The translations under genes and the position numbers were made by a program. Below, piece after piece: positions 44,189-53,838 of a stretch of 64,000 nucleotides of DNA. The stretch's first letter is position 1; each line of letters starts with the position of its first letter. The stretch is from positions 62,001-126,000 of the forward strand of contig JBBAOE010000003.1 of the NCBI GenBank assembly GCA_040401595.1. The letters run 5' to 3'. The notes under the pieces were generated by a model. The model had not been told where the DNA came from. It did no database searches and saw nothing but the letters and a program-made list of their open reading frames with translations. Source of the stretch: RFPW01 sp040401595 (GTDB lineage Bacteria > Pseudomonadota > Gammaproteobacteria > Burkholderiales > Burkholderiaceae_E).

Positions 44189-47100
44189 TCGAGGGGGCGC
44201 ATCGGTTCTTCCCGAATGCGCCGCACGGTGTTCGCCAGATTGACCCAGGGGGCTTGTCCGGGTGCGAAGCGCAGACGCATCCATTGGACCAGTTCGGTCA
44301 GCTGCGCCTCGGTCATGCTGTCGCGAAATCCTGGCATGAATCCGGTCTCAACCGAGGGCGGGGCCTGAATACCATCCAGAATGATCCGGATCAGATTGTC
44401 AGGTTGTTCACTATAAAGATTGGTATTGAGTGCGAGTGGTAGGTTTTGCCCGAACACATGGGTCGAAGTCCCTTCATGGTGGCAGCCACCACAGCCAGCT
44501 TCGAATTGTCGTTGCACGACCCCAGGTGGCGGCGCCTCTTGGACCGCGCGAGCGACCAGAGCCTGCGACTGTGCCGCCAGCTCACCTTCGCTCGTGCGCT
44601 GCTGTCCGCCAAGGCTTGCCAGATAGTGTGCGATCGCCTGCAAGTCTTCATCGGGTACGGGACCGAGCTCGCGTACGATGCCCGCCATCGGACCCGCAGC
44701 GGTGCCATGGTGCTGGGTATGGCCTTGGCGCAGGTAGCTGTAAAACGCCTCCTCGGTCCAGGCGATCGGGGCTCGGTTCAGAGCGTCCAGTGCGGGCGCA
44801 TCCCAGCCATCGTTGCGCGCGCCCTGTAGATAGGCGGTGGTGTTGCGCTCTGCGCCCATCGCGTTGCGGGGTGTATGACAGCCGCCGCAATTGGCCACAT
44901 GGTTGACCAGGTAGGCGCCACGGTTCCAGAGCGCACTGCGCGCGGGATCAGTCGCCAATGGTGCGGCTTGATGGAATAGTCCATTCCACAGTGCCATCAA
45001 TGGCCGAACGCTGAAGGGGAATTTGAGTTGGGCTGTGGGCGTGGGAGCGTGGGTGGCAGGCTGGGACATCAACCATCCATAGAGCGCCATCATGTCCTCG
45101 TCACGCATTCCTGCAAATGCGGTGTAGGGGAACGCCGGGTATAGGTGATGACCATCGCGTGAGAGACCGTCGCGCATCGCTCGTTCAAACGCCCGATATG
45201 ACCAACGTCCGATTCCGGTCTCCGGGTCAGGCGTCAGATTGGTGCTGTAGACGACGCCGAAGGGGGTCTCCAGAGGGCGTCCGCCCGCATTGGCTTGTCC
45301 CTCGTCTGCGGTATGACAGCCTGAGCAGTGCCCGATTGCGGCAATCCTTTGGCCGCGCGCAAGCGTGGACGCGTTGTAGCTGGAGAGGTCAACCCGGTCG
45401 ATCGGCGCGAAGTTCGCGCGCCACCCAAGAAGTGCCAGCCCTGCGGTTAGCAGACCCAGACTCAGGCCCATGAATTGCCCAACTCGCCGGCGCCACCTGC
45501 TGGGGGTGACTGGCAGGCGGGCGGAGTGGCGTACCAGTGACGCGGGTCCACGCGCCCCCCCCGTTGGATCTGCTGTATTCGGACCGCCATGCCCAAGGCC
45601 TGGATCGGCTCGATGGGTCGGCCGGGTTTCAGCGCTGGCCTGTTCGAGCGGATTCAACGCCGCCCGAACGACCTCTGGCGTGAACGGTGGTTGTCGGAAA
45701 CGGATACCGGTTGCGTCGAAAATGGCATTCGCAATGGCGGCAGTGCCGGGCACCGATGAGGATTCGCCGGCGCCAAGCGGTGCTTCGCCTGGGCGCGGCA
45801 TCTGCAGCACTTCGATGACGGGGACCTCTCGAAAGCTCAGAATCGGGTAACTACCCCAATCCGGGGCGATCACCGTGCCCTGCAGAGGGTCTGTGGCAAC
45901 CCGCTCAAGCAGCGCGCGGCTGGTGGTCTGAATGACATTGCCGTGGATCTGGTGGGCAACGCCTGCAGGGTTGATCAGTTGGCCAGCATCGTGGCCGACC
46001 ACAACCCGCTTGACATGGACTTCCCCGGTTTTCGAGTGAACCTCGACATCGGCGACCCACGCCGCCCAGGCCGCGCCAAAACCCGGCCAGCGGCTGTGGA
46101 TATAGCGCGCGTAGGCAAAGCCCTGGCCTTGCAGCCAATCCCCCTGCCGGTCCTGTTGTTGTGGCTGGTCATGGGGCTGCCAGCCGGCACGCGTCGCGGT
46201 CGCTTCGATCAGTTCACGGGCTCGGGGGTCCTCGAGCAAACGAAGGCGATACTGAACGGGATCAACCCCGGCGGCATTGGCCAGTTCGTCGATGAAGCTT
46301 TCGTGGGCGAATGAATTGGGTAGGGCTGAGACTCCGCGCAGCCAGGACGCTCGCAGGATCGGCGCCATGTCGTTGACGGTCACGCGCAGTGCCGGATAGT
46401 CGTACGGGGGACGGGCGGTGCGATCGCCCATCTCATAGGCGCGAGCAGTCGGCTCGATGGTTCGGGTCAGCAGAAGCGCCAAGGTCGGCGCTCCGTTGGA
46501 CGGATAACTGGTCTGAAAGTCATAGCCGGCAGGCGTTCCGTCCTTGTGCAGACCGCCACGCACTTGCATCCACTGTGCGGCGCCTTTCGGATCCCAGGCA
46601 TTTTCCTGTTCGCGGCTCAGTTGTACGCGCACCGGCGCGCCGACCGCGCGGGCCAGCAATGCCGCGTCAGCAGCGACATCGTCTGCTCCGTTTCGCCCAT
46701 AGCAGCCCGCAGCCTCGATCCGGATGAGGTCCACCTGGGGGGGCTGGACGCCCATGAGCAGCGCCAGATCGGCCCGCAGGGCATGAGGATTTTGTGTGCC
46801 AGCCCAAACACGAAGAAGCGAGCCTGGCGCGGCCTCAGTTTCTGACCCAAGCCCATTTGAATCAAGCCCAGTCGCATCCCATACCGCTAGAGCGCAGGAG
46901 GGGCCGATCGAGGCATGCATCTGGTAAGGCCAGATATAGGTGCGCTCCAGCGTTCTGTCGGCGCCTGCCAGCGCTTGCTCAAGGGCACCTTCGTTGACGA
47001 GTTCACGTGGTGTGCTGGGGTGGGCGCGAAGCGCCTGTGCGACATCGTCGAGGGGGCCGGGCCCGGTCCAGGGCTTCCAGGTCACGCGCAGTGTTTTCAT

Positions 47101-47886
47101 GGCGAGTTCGGCGTGTTCTTCGCGCTCGGCCACAACACCCACAAAGTCGCCTTGAACCACGATGGCCCGGATCCCGGGAATCTGGGCGACTGAGCTGCGA
47201 TCGACCGACTCGAGCGTGCGGCCGATGAACTCCCCGCTGTCCACCCCGGCATAGGGCGGTCGAATCACGCGTCCGTGCAGCATGCCGGGCAGACGCATGT
47301 CATGGACGAAGACGGCATCACCCATGACTTTCGCGGGAATATCAACACGTGGCAGACTCTGGCCGACCAGACGATACTGTTCGAACGATTTCACTGGGGT
47401 CTTGAGGTCCAGCATCAGTTCGACATGCCGCGCGCCCAGCGTCGCCGCCAGGTTCGCTGCTGGCATGGATGGATCGGCTTGAGCGAGTAACCAGGCGCGA
47501 GCCTGTGCCGCAGCGATTCGCAACGGTTGCGCATGAATTTGCAGGGAGGCGCTCGCGATCGTCGCCCCTTGATTCGGCGCGAGCGCCGTGCTGCCCATGA
47601 CCAGATGAACCGCTGCGGGATCGATGTCGAGCTCTTCGGCAACGATCTGCGTCAGTGCCGTGCGCAAGCCCGTACCGAGATCCACATGGCCATGAAATGC
47701 GGTAACGCTGGCGTCGTCCCAGACCGCGATCAGAGGTTCAAGACCTTCTCGCGGATCGCTGGCCACAAAAGCCGGCTGGCCCGGGATCGGGGCCATGGCG
47801 GGGAGCGGTTCACGCATGACCAACAGCACCCCCTGGGCGCCTCGCAGGGCTTCACGCGAGCTGGTTTGTCGGGCGCGCGGGGTCAT
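44140..47886 (-). CDS. nicB: Nicotinate dehydrogenase subunit B: molybdopterin domain fused to triheme cytochrome c
   Basis: This 1248-residue protein has a molybdopterin-cytosine-dinucleotide xanthine-dehydrogenase-type domain (to about 750), a transmembrane helix (about 804-823) and three c-type heme sites. The hemes are CSGCH (854-858), CGGCH (1000-1004) and CGGCH (1132-1136). The catalytic Glu is in LGAGESSS (Glu708). This order matches NicB of Pseudomonas putida, which passes electrons from nicotinate 6-hydroxylation to cytochromes. It also resembles isoquinoline oxidoreductase-type enzymes, so a related N-heterocycle is possible. The ATG at 47886 is 13 bases after nicA. It ends the long minus-strand operon. 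Confidence 0.88.
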   Translation of the reverse strand: MTPRARQTSSREALRGAQGVLLVMREPLPAMAPIPGQPAFVASDPREGLEPLIAVWDDASVTAFHGHVDLGTGLRTALTQIVAEELDIDPAAVHLVMGSTALAPNQGATIASASLQIHAQPLRIAAAQARAWLLAQADPSMPAANLAATLGARHVELMLDLKTPVKSFEQYRLVGQSLPRVDIPAKVMGDAVFVHDMRLPGMLHGRVIRPPYAGVDSGEFIGRTLESVDRSSVAQIPGIRAIVVQGDFVGVVAEREEHAELAMKTLRVTWKPWTGPGPLDDVAQALRAHPSTPRELVNEGALEQALAGADRTLERTYIWPYQMHASIGPSCALAVWDATGLDSNGLGSETEAAPGSLLRVWAGTQNPHALRADLALLMGVQPPQVDLIRIEAAGCYGRNGADDVAADAALLARAVGAPVRVQLSREQENAWDPKGAAQWMQVRGGLHKDGTPAGYDFQTSYPSNGAPTLALLLTRTIEPTARAYEMGDRTARPPYDYPALRVTVNDMAPILRASWLRGVSALPNSFAHESFIDELANAAGVDPVQYRLRLLEDPRARELIEATATRAGWQPHDQPQQQDRQGDWLQGQGFAYARYIHSRWPGFGAAWAAWVADVEVHSKTGEVHVKRVVVGHDAGQLINPAGVAHQIHGNVIQTTSRALLERVATDPLQGTVIAPDWGSYPILSFREVPVIEVLQMPRPGEAPLGAGESSSVPGTAAIANAIFDATGIRFRQPPFTPEVVRAALNPLEQASAETRPTHRADPGLGHGGPNTADPTGGARGPASLVRHSARLPVTPSRWRRRVGQFMGLSLGLLTAGLALLGWRANFAPIDRVDLSSYNASTLARGQRIAAIGHCSGCHTADEGQANAGGRPLETPFGVVYSTNLTPDPETGIGRWSYRAFERAMRDGLSRDGHHLYPAFPYTAFAGMRDEDMMALYGWLMSQPATHAPTPTAQLKFPFSVRPLMALWNGLFHQAAPLATDPARSALWNRGAYLVNHVANCGGCHTPRNAMGAERNTTAYLQGARNDGWDAPALDALNRAPIAWTEEAFYSYLRQGHTQHHGTAAGPMAGIVRELGPVPDEDLQAIAHYLASLGGQQRTSEGELAAQSQALVARAVQEAPPPGVVQRQFEAGCGGCHHEGTSTHVFGQNLPLALNTNLYSEQPDNLIRIILDGIQAPPSVETGFMPGFRDSMTEAQLTELVQWMRLRFAPGQAPWVNLANTVRRIREEPMRPLDHGASSTGELARKPPL

Positions 47887-47899
47887 GTTCGAGGTCGCC

Positions 47900-48409
47900 T
47901 CAGCCTGCAACTTGCGCCATCGACCTGGCGCGAATCTCAACACCGTGACTGCGCACCGCGCGTTGCACCGCCTCGAGGATTTCCAGGTGGGTACCGCACC
48001 GGCAGAGGTTGCCCGCGAGCGCTTCGCGAATCTCCCGCTCGCTTGGCTTTGGGTTGGATCGCAGCAGCGCGACTGTCGTCATGATCATCCCGTTCAGGCA
48101 ATAACCGCATTGGGCTGCCTGTGCATCGATGAATGCCTGCTGTACCGGGTGCGGCTGACCCTGAACGGCGAGTCCTTCGAGCGTTGTGATCGTTCTTCTG
48201 TCGAGTTCCACTGCCGGGATCACACACGCTCGTGCGGCCCGGTCATCGATCAGAACGGTACAGGCGCCGCACTGGCCAAGTCCGCAGCCGTAGCGCGGAC
48301 CATTGAGGTGAAGGTCATTGCGCAGAATCTGCAGCAGCGTCGCTGCGCGGGTCAGTGTCAGGGGGTGCTCCTGACCGTTGACGGACAAGGTAATGTGATG
48401 CTGCTTCAA
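47900..48409 (-). CDS. nicA: Nicotinate dehydrogenase subunit A, 2x[2Fe-2S] protein
   Basis: This 169-residue small subunit of the molybdenum hydroxylase carries electrons from the Mo site to the cytochrome part of NicB. The plant-type cluster uses Cys42, 47, 50 and 62 (YGCGLGQCGAC and RAC). The second cluster uses Cys101, 104, 136 and 138 (QCGYCLNG and CRCG). It matches XdhC/CoxS-type subunits. The start is uncertain: TTG at 48409 gives the normal length, while the longer open frame overlaps livF and has no family support. It is encoded 55 bases after livF. Confidence 0.87.
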   Translation of the reverse strand: MKQHHITLSVNGQEHPLTLTRAATLLQILRNDLHLNGPRYGCGLGQCGACTVLIDDRAARACVIPAVELDRRTITTLEGLAVQGQPHPVQQAFIDAQAAQCGYCLNGMIMTTVALLRSNPKPSEREIREALAGNLCRCGTHLEILEAVQRAVRSHGVEIRARSMAQVAG

Positions 48410-48464
48410 TGGGGCATGATGAAAGGTAGGACCTTTGAATGCGGGCCGAAGGCGCAGGCAACCC

Positions 48465-49196
48465 TCAGAGGCTGAGGTAGTTGCGGCGCACGGTCTCATC
48501 CTCGACCAGGGCATCCATCGTCGCCTGATGGCGAATCTGGCCTTTCTCAAGGACGTAGGCGCGATCCGAGACCCACTGCGCAAAGTGCAGGTTTTGTTCC
48601 GAGAGCAAGATGCTCACGCCTTCGCGCTTGAGCGCCATGATCATGTCCGCCATTTGCTCCACGATGACCGGTGCGACGCCTTCGGAGGGTTCATCCAGGA
48701 GGACGAGCAAGGGGTTTCCCATCAGGGTACGGGCGACGGTGAGCATCTGCTGTTCGCCCCCGCTCATGCGTCCGCCTGGACGCTGCTGCATTTCGCCCAG
48801 GTTCGGAAACAGTTTGAAGAGTTTCTGCGGTGTCCATTCGGGTGCGGGCGATCCGTCGGGGAAGCGACGCGCCGGCTGGCGACCGACGCTGAGATTTTCT
48901 AGAACCGTCAGGTCGGTGAAGATTCGGCGATCTTCCGGGACATAGCCCAGTCCCTGGCGGGCCACTTCGTGCGGCTGGGCCCGGCCGATCCCCTGGCCCA
49001 GAAATTCGATGCTGCCGCTACGCCGGGGCACCATACCCATGATGGCTTTGAGCGTTGTGGATTTGCCAGCGCCGTTACGCCCCATCAGCGCAACGACCTC
49101 TCCGCGACCGACTTGCAGGTCGACGTCAAAGAGGATCTGGGCAGCGCCGTACCAGGCGTTCAGGCCACGCGTTTGCAACAACCAGTCCGGGTTCAT
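48465..49196 (-). CDS. Branched-chain-type ABC transporter ATPase LivF
   Basis: This 243-residue ATPase has Walker A GRNGAGKSTTLKAI, signature MSGGEQQMLTVARTL, Walker B LLVLLDEPSEGVAPV and a LivF-type C terminus with ISILLSEQN-like switch residues. Its ATG overlaps the LivG stop by 4 bases. LivF/LivG pairs energise uptake of amino acids, amides or aromatic acids. Here they sit between a nicotinate-type oxidoreductase (nicAB) and an hnr-like gene, so nicotinate or 6-hydroxynicotinate is the likely cargo. Confidence 0.92.
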   Translation of the reverse strand: MNPDWLLQTRGLNAWYGAAQILFDVDLQVGRGEVVALMGRNGAGKSTTLKAIMGMVPRRSGSIEFLGQGIGRAQPHEVARQGLGYVPEDRRIFTDLTVLENLSVGRQPARRFPDGSPAPEWTPQKLFKLFPNLGEMQQRPGGRMSGGEQQMLTVARTLMGNPLLVLLDEPSEGVAPVIVEQMADMIMALKREGVSILLSEQNLHFAQWVSDRAYVLEKGQIRHQATMDALVEDETVRRNYLSL

Positions 49197-49966
49197 GGCG
49201 TCATCGCCCGCTGACGTTCAAAGGTGCGTCCACTGCCAAAATACACTTCCTGGACCTTGGGGTGCTCGCGAATGGTCTGCGCATCGCCCTGTGCGATCAG
49301 ACGTCCACGTGCGAGCACCAGAATGCGGTCAGCATGACCAAACACCACGTCCATGCTGTGTTCCGTGAATAGAATCGCCAGGCCGCGCTGGCTCACAAGA
49401 TTGCGGGTCAGCGCCATCAGCTGCTGGCGCTCGGCTGGAGCCATCCCGGCCGTGGGTTCGTCCATCAGCAGCAGACGGGGTTCGTTGGCCAGCGCGATCG
49501 CCAGCTCGAGACGCTTGATATCCCCATAGGCCAACTCATTACAGGGGCGCTCTGCCTGTCCAGCCAGCCCCACCTGATCCAGCAACGCAAGGGCGTCGTC
49601 GCGTCGGTAAACCGTGGCGCGCCGCCAGAACGAATAGAGTCGGGAGTCGCGCGACAGCAGTGCCATCTGGACGTTCTCGACGACCGTCAGTGAGGCAAAG
49701 GTTTCGGCAATCTGGAAGGTGCGGCTCACCCCCATTTGCCAGATTTCGCGCGGCTTGCGACCAATCAGGTCCTGGCCATCGAGAAGCACCGCACCCGCAT
49801 CGGGTTTGAGTTGCCCGTTGACCATGTTGAACGTGGTCGATTTGCCAGCGCCATTGGGGCCGATCAGCGCCAGCACCTCCCCGGGCGCAAGTTCGAACGA
49901 CACATCGTCGACGGCGACATTGCCGCCGAAGATTTTGCGCAGACTCTGGACCTGGAGCAGGCTCAT
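49193..49966 (-). CDS. Branched-chain-type ABC transporter ATPase LivG
   Basis: This 257-residue ATPase starts MSLLQVQSLRKIFGGNVAVD. It has Walker A GPNGAGKSTTFNM and Walker B LLLMDEPTAGMAP. The LivG-specific switch ILFTEHSMDVVF is also present. The signature is degenerate: NELAYGDIKRLELAIALA replaces LSGGxQQ, as is usual in this subfamily. The start at 49966 overlaps the LivHM stop (ATGA). A much longer upstream open frame exists but lies inside the permease gene. Confidence 0.92.
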   Translation of the reverse strand: MSLLQVQSLRKIFGGNVAVDDVSFELAPGEVLALIGPNGAGKSTTFNMVNGQLKPDAGAVLLDGQDLIGRKPREIWQMGVSRTFQIAETFASLTVVENVQMALLSRDSRLYSFWRRATVYRRDDALALLDQVGLAGQAERPCNELAYGDIKRLELAIALANEPRLLLMDEPTAGMAPAERQQLMALTRNLVSQRGLAILFTEHSMDVVFGHADRILVLARGRLIAQGDAQTIREHPKVQEVYFGSGRTFERQRAMTP

Positions 49967-51873
49967 GGGTGTTGATTCCGAGGGCCTGGCCGGGCACCGA
50001 ATCGTTCTTGCACGAAGCCGGCCAGACCCTGCGGGAACGCCAGCACGAGCAACAGGATCGTGCCACCCAGAACGGCCCGCCAGTAGTCTGTGCTGCGGGC
50101 AATGCTGTCCTGCAGCCAGGTGAAACTCACCGCACCGACGATCGGACCGACGACGGTCTGAACGCCGCCCAGCAGAACCATCACCAGGCCATCGACCGAT
50201 CGCCCCACGCCCATGCTGTCTGGCGAAATGCTGCCCTTGGAGAATGCGAACAGGGCGCCGGCTAGGCCTGCGAACAGGGCTGCAACGATGAAGCCCGCCC
50301 ATTGCAGTCGCTGCACATGGATGCCGATTGCATCAGCGCGCAGGGCCGAATCACGACTCGCCCGCAGCGCATACCCGAAGGGCGAAAACAGCATGCGGCG
50401 CAGAGCGTAAATACCAACGCCGGTCAGCGTCAGTGTGAGATAGAAGTAGACCCGCTTGTCTTTGAGCCAGGGGCTTGGCCAGACCCCGGTGAGGCCGTTG
50501 CTGCCCCCGGTGAATTGGTCCCACTGAAAAAAGATCGACCACAAAATCTGACCAAAGGCGAGGGTGAGCATTGCCAGATAGACGCCAGACAGCCTGACGC
50601 AGAACCAGCCGAAGACCGCCGCTGCCAGCGCGGTGATGAGCGGCGCGAGCGCGAGACTCGCCTCCATCGGCAGACCTCCGCGCAGGGCCAATAGTGCCGC
50701 GGCGTAGGCACCCAGACCGAAGTAGGCCGCATGGCCAAACGAATGCATACCGGCTGGACCCATGATGAAGTGCAGGCTGCAGGCAAAAAGCGCAGCCGTC
50801 ATCAGGTCGATAGCCAGGACGACCGAGTAGGGAGACTGCGCAGTCAGCCACGGCAGCGCCAGGAGCAGACCGATGCAGCCGATCCAGAGGGCCTGGTTGA
50901 CGGACCCCGCCAGCCGGAGGGGGGATTCCGGGGCGCTGGCTTGTCGGGTTGGGGCCTGCGCGCGTCCCAACAAGCCCCAGGGCCTGACCATGAGCACGAC
51001 CGCCATGATCAGAAATTCAACGACGAGCGTGAGTTTTGAGAACGAGAATGACTGGCCGAGCCACTGCACCGTACCCAGACCCACGCAGATTGCCTTGATT
51101 TCTGCGATCAGGAGCGCGGCGAGATAGGCCCCCGGTAGCGACCCCATACCGCCCACCACGACGACGACGAAGGCGTCACCAATGGTGAGCAGGTCCAGAC
51201 CGAGATTTGCGGGCTCTCGCGGGAGTTGCAGCGCTCCGCCTAAACCCGCCAGCGCGCAGCCGAGTGCGAAGACTGCCGTGAAGAGTCGACTCTGATGAAT
51301 ACCCAGCGCGCCAACCATCTCCCGGTCCTGGGTGGCGGCCCGGATCAGGACGCCAAAGCGCGTACGCGTGAGCAACAGCCAGAGCAAGCCAAGAACAAGG
51401 GGCCCCAAGACCATCAGTACAAGGTCGTAGGCCGGAAAGCGCCGCCCCAGGATATCGATGGCACCGGCCAGACCCGGCGCCCGGGGCCCAAGCAGGTCTT
51501 CAGGACCCCAGATCCAGAGCGCAGCGTCCTTGATGACCAGCACCAATGCAAAAGTCGCCAGGAGTTGGAACAGTTCGGGTGCGCGGTAGATTCTTCGCAA
51601 GAGAACGATTTCAACAATCGCGCCGATCAGTCCCGTGATCAGGCTCGCCGCAAGCAGCAGCCACCAGAAGCTGAGCGCGAGGCCAACTGACCGCCCGATG
51701 TGTTCCGTCAGCGTGTAGGCCAGATAGATGCCCAGCATGAAAAAGGAGCCATGGGCGAAATTGACGATCCGGGTGACCCCGAAAATCAGGGACAGCCCGG
51801 CAGCGACCAAAAAGAGAGACGACGCACCCGCCAGCCCGTTGAGCAACTGGACAAGAAACCCTGAGAAATCCAT
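49963..51873 (-). CDS. Fused LivH-LivM branched-chain-type ABC permease
   Basis: This is a 636-residue permease. Residues 1-300 form a LivH-like domain (GLSLIFGVTRIVNFAHGSFF at the front, then VGALGIHQSR). Residues about 320-620 form a LivM-like domain (HSFGHAAYFGLGAYAAALLA, then FSPFGYALRASRDSALRADA). They are joined by the linker RAQAPTRQASAPES. LivH and LivM are usually separate chains; this fusion gives both halves in one polypeptide. It works with LivG, LivF and the periplasmic binding protein encoded upstream. Its position ties it to nicotinate-type metabolism. Confidence 0.92.
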   Translation of the reverse strand: MDFSGFLVQLLNGLAGASSLFLVAAGLSLIFGVTRIVNFAHGSFFMLGIYLAYTLTEHIGRSVGLALSFWWLLLAASLITGLIGAIVEIVLLRRIYRAPELFQLLATFALVLVIKDAALWIWGPEDLLGPRAPGLAGAIDILGRRFPAYDLVLMVLGPLVLGLLWLLLTRTRFGVLIRAATQDREMVGALGIHQSRLFTAVFALGCALAGLGGALQLPREPANLGLDLLTIGDAFVVVVVGGMGSLPGAYLAALLIAEIKAICVGLGTVQWLGQSFSFSKLTLVVEFLIMAVVLMVRPWGLLGRAQAPTRQASAPESPLRLAGSVNQALWIGCIGLLLALPWLTAQSPYSVVLAIDLMTAALFACSLHFIMGPAGMHSFGHAAYFGLGAYAAALLALRGGLPMEASLALAPLITALAAAVFGWFCVRLSGVYLAMLTLAFGQILWSIFFQWDQFTGGSNGLTGVWPSPWLKDKRVYFYLTLTLTGVGIYALRRMLFSPFGYALRASRDSALRADAIGIHVQRLQWAGFIVAALFAGLAGALFAFSKGSISPDSMGVGRSVDGLVMVLLGGVQTVVGPIVGAVSFTWLQDSIARSTDYWRAVLGGTILLLVLAFPQGLAGFVQERFGARPGPRNQHP

Positions 51874-51917
51874 GGCGCTTCAGTGACTTCGGGGTGACGG
51901 GTGCGGTCGCATGCCGC

Positions 51918-53183
51918 TCAATCAGCCTTGCGAAGCTTCTTCACATCGTCATTGCTAGGCTGGAAGGCGGCCCCATCCAGATACCGGTAGTCGACCATGA
52001 CACCCTTGCCGTTATCGTTTTTGGTCCGACCGACAAAGGCACCCATCGTGGACTGCTGATCCTGTGCGCGGAAGGTCGCCTTGCCAAAGGGGGTATCGAT
52101 GGCTAGCCCGCGGAACGCCGTGATCAGCTTTTCGGTTTCGGTGCTGTTTGCTTTTCGAATCCCTGCCGCGAGCGATTGGATCATGGTGTAGCCCACAACG
52201 GAGCCCAGGCGCGGATAGTCTTTATGGCGGGCCTGATAGGCGTTTAGGAAGGACTTGTGCTCAGGCGTGTTGATCCCGTTCCACGGATAGCCAGTGACAA
52301 TCCAGCCATTGGGGGTCTCTTCTTTGAGCGGGTCCAGATACTCTGGTTCGCCCGTCAGCAGGCTGACGACTTCGCGTCCCTGGAACAGGCCCCGGGTATT
52401 GCCCTCGCGAACGAACTTGGCCAGATCGGCCCCAAAGAGCACGTTGAAAATCGCATCCGGCTTGGCATCGGCCAGGGCTTGCGCAACCGCACCCGCATCG
52501 ATCTTGCCGAGCGCAGGTGCCTGTTCGCCGACGAACTCCACATCGGGCTGCGCCGCTTTAAGGAGTTCCTTGAAGGTCGCCGCCGCCGATTGGCCGTACT
52601 CATAATTCGGATACACCACCGCCCAGCGTTTTTTCTTGAGCTTGGCCGCCTCCGGGACGAGCATGGCGGCCTGCATGTAGGTTGATGCGCGCAGGCGGAA
52701 GGTGTAGCGGTTGCCGTTTTGCCAGACGATCTTGTCGGTCAGCGGTTCGCCCGCGAGGAAAAAGAATTTTTTCTGGTTCGCAAAATCAGCCACTGCGAGT
52801 CCGATGTTGGACAGGAAAGTGCCTGAGAGCACATCGACCTGTTCGCGTGAAACCAGCTCTTCGGCAGCCCGCACCGCATCGCCAGGGTTGGCGTTGTCGT
52901 CGCGGATGATGAGTTGCAGCTTGCGACCATTGACGCCACCGGCTGCGTTGATCTCGTCGATGGCGAGTTCCATGCCTTTCTTGTACGGCTCGAGGAATGC
53001 GGGCTGAGCCTTGTAGCTGTTGATCTCGCCAATCTTAATCACGGCCTGGGCGAAGGCGCTCGAGACTCCGAGGTTCGGAGTGACGTGCAGGCCAATCGCC
53101 AGAGCAAGGCTGGCGCTCGCCTGAACCAGTCGACGACGATTGTGCGAGTCAGGTGTCTGAATGGGGGGCAGGGTCAATTTCAT
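51918..53183 (-). CDS. Branched-chain-type ABC transporter substrate-binding protein
   Basis: This 421-residue periplasmic type I binding protein has a signal peptide ending near SSAFAQA. The mature part, VIKIGEINSYKAQPAFLEPY, is followed by GMELAIDEINAAGGVNGRK, the hallmark of the LivK/HAAT family. DVLSGTFLSNIGLAVADFANQ and VVYPNYEYGQSAAATFKELL are other family stretches. It serves the fused LivHM permease. The ligand is probably nicotinate, 6-hydroxynicotinate or a related acid, by operon context only. Confidence 0.9.
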   Translation of the reverse strand: MKLTLPPIQTPDSHNRRRLVQASASLALAIGLHVTPNLGVSSAFAQAVIKIGEINSYKAQPAFLEPYKKGMELAIDEINAAGGVNGRKLQLIIRDDNANPGDAVRAAEELVSREQVDVLSGTFLSNIGLAVADFANQKKFFFLAGEPLTDKIVWQNGNRYTFRLRASTYMQAAMLVPEAAKLKKKRWAVVYPNYEYGQSAAATFKELLKAAQPDVEFVGEQAPALGKIDAGAVAQALADAKPDAIFNVLFGADLAKFVREGNTRGLFQGREVVSLLTGEPEYLDPLKEETPNGWIVTGYPWNGINTPEHKSFLNAYQARHKDYPRLGSVVGYTMIQSLAAGIRKANSTETEKLITAFRGLAIDTPFGKATFRAQDQQSTMGAFVGRTKNDNGKGVMVDYRYLDGAAFQPSNDDVKKLRKAD

Positions 53184-53253
53184 CGGTACTCCAGGAGACG
53201 GGGAACTCAGTCAAAAAGAAGATCGATTGCCAATGGAAGAACGATCAGAAGTG

Positions 53254-53838
53254 CTAGCGTAGCCCATCCTGACCGATGATTTCGTGGACTTGCAGCCCAC
53301 CGATGCGTGGTTGAGGGCGACCGCTGTCGGTGACTGCGACAGCGACGACGATTTCCTGGGCCCTCGGTGCATCCGAGACACGCGCCTCAATCGCATCAAA
53401 GTGACTACGAACGAACGCGGCGTCTTTATGCCCGAGGGGAATATCGATGGTGGTGCCCAGAGTGCCGCGTTTTTTCGCCGATGGCACCAGGGCTGCCCCT
53501 TTACCCACCGCCTTGCGCAGTGGCGCTCCGAGCTTTGGGTGAAGAATCGCGGCCGCGTGCTCGAGTTCGCCCGCCTCACCGACAATGGCGGCCTTGCCAT
53601 AGCTTTGCGCAGCTTCCGGGGCAATCCCAAGCGCCTGAACGCAGCGTTCGCCCAGGAGCGCACCGAGCTCCTCACCGATCTCGATCAGGGCATCCAGATT
53701 CGCGCTGAACTGCCCGGCATAGGGATTCTGGATCACGGCGATGGCGACGGCGCGACGGGTGGGCGGGGAGACGGATTCCCCGCCTTCACGATGGGTCTCT
53801 TCAACCTGAACGATGAGTTTTCGAATGTCGGCTTTCAT
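53254..53838 (-). CDS. DUF1185 'amino acid synthesis' family protein
   Basis: This 194-residue protein matches the poorly understood AA_synth/DUF1185 family. It starts MKADIRKLIVQVEETHREGG and contains AVIQNPYAGQFSANLDALIE, then QSYGKAAIVGEAGELEHAAA and GTTIDIPLGHKDAAFVRSHF. Its ATG overlaps the UPF0280 stop. Despite the family name, no enzyme activity is established. Recurrent placement beside hnr-type genes suggests a role in handling or maturation within N-heterocycle breakdown, which is inference. Confidence 0.85.
   Translation of the reverse strand: MKADIRKLIVQVEETHREGGESVSPPTRRAVAIAVIQNPYAGQFSANLDALIEIGEELGALLGERCVQALGIAPEAAQSYGKAAIVGEAGELEHAAAILHPKLGAPLRKAVGKGAALVPSAKKRGTLGTTIDIPLGHKDAAFVRSHFDAIEARVSDAPRAQEIVVAVAVTDSGRPQPRIGGLQVHEIIGQDGLR

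Noticed and set aside
49967..50302. Extension of LivG by 112 residues upstream
   Set aside because: It falls inside the LivHM gene and is Arg/Gly-rich nonsense; the ATGA overlap at 49963-49966 is the natural start.
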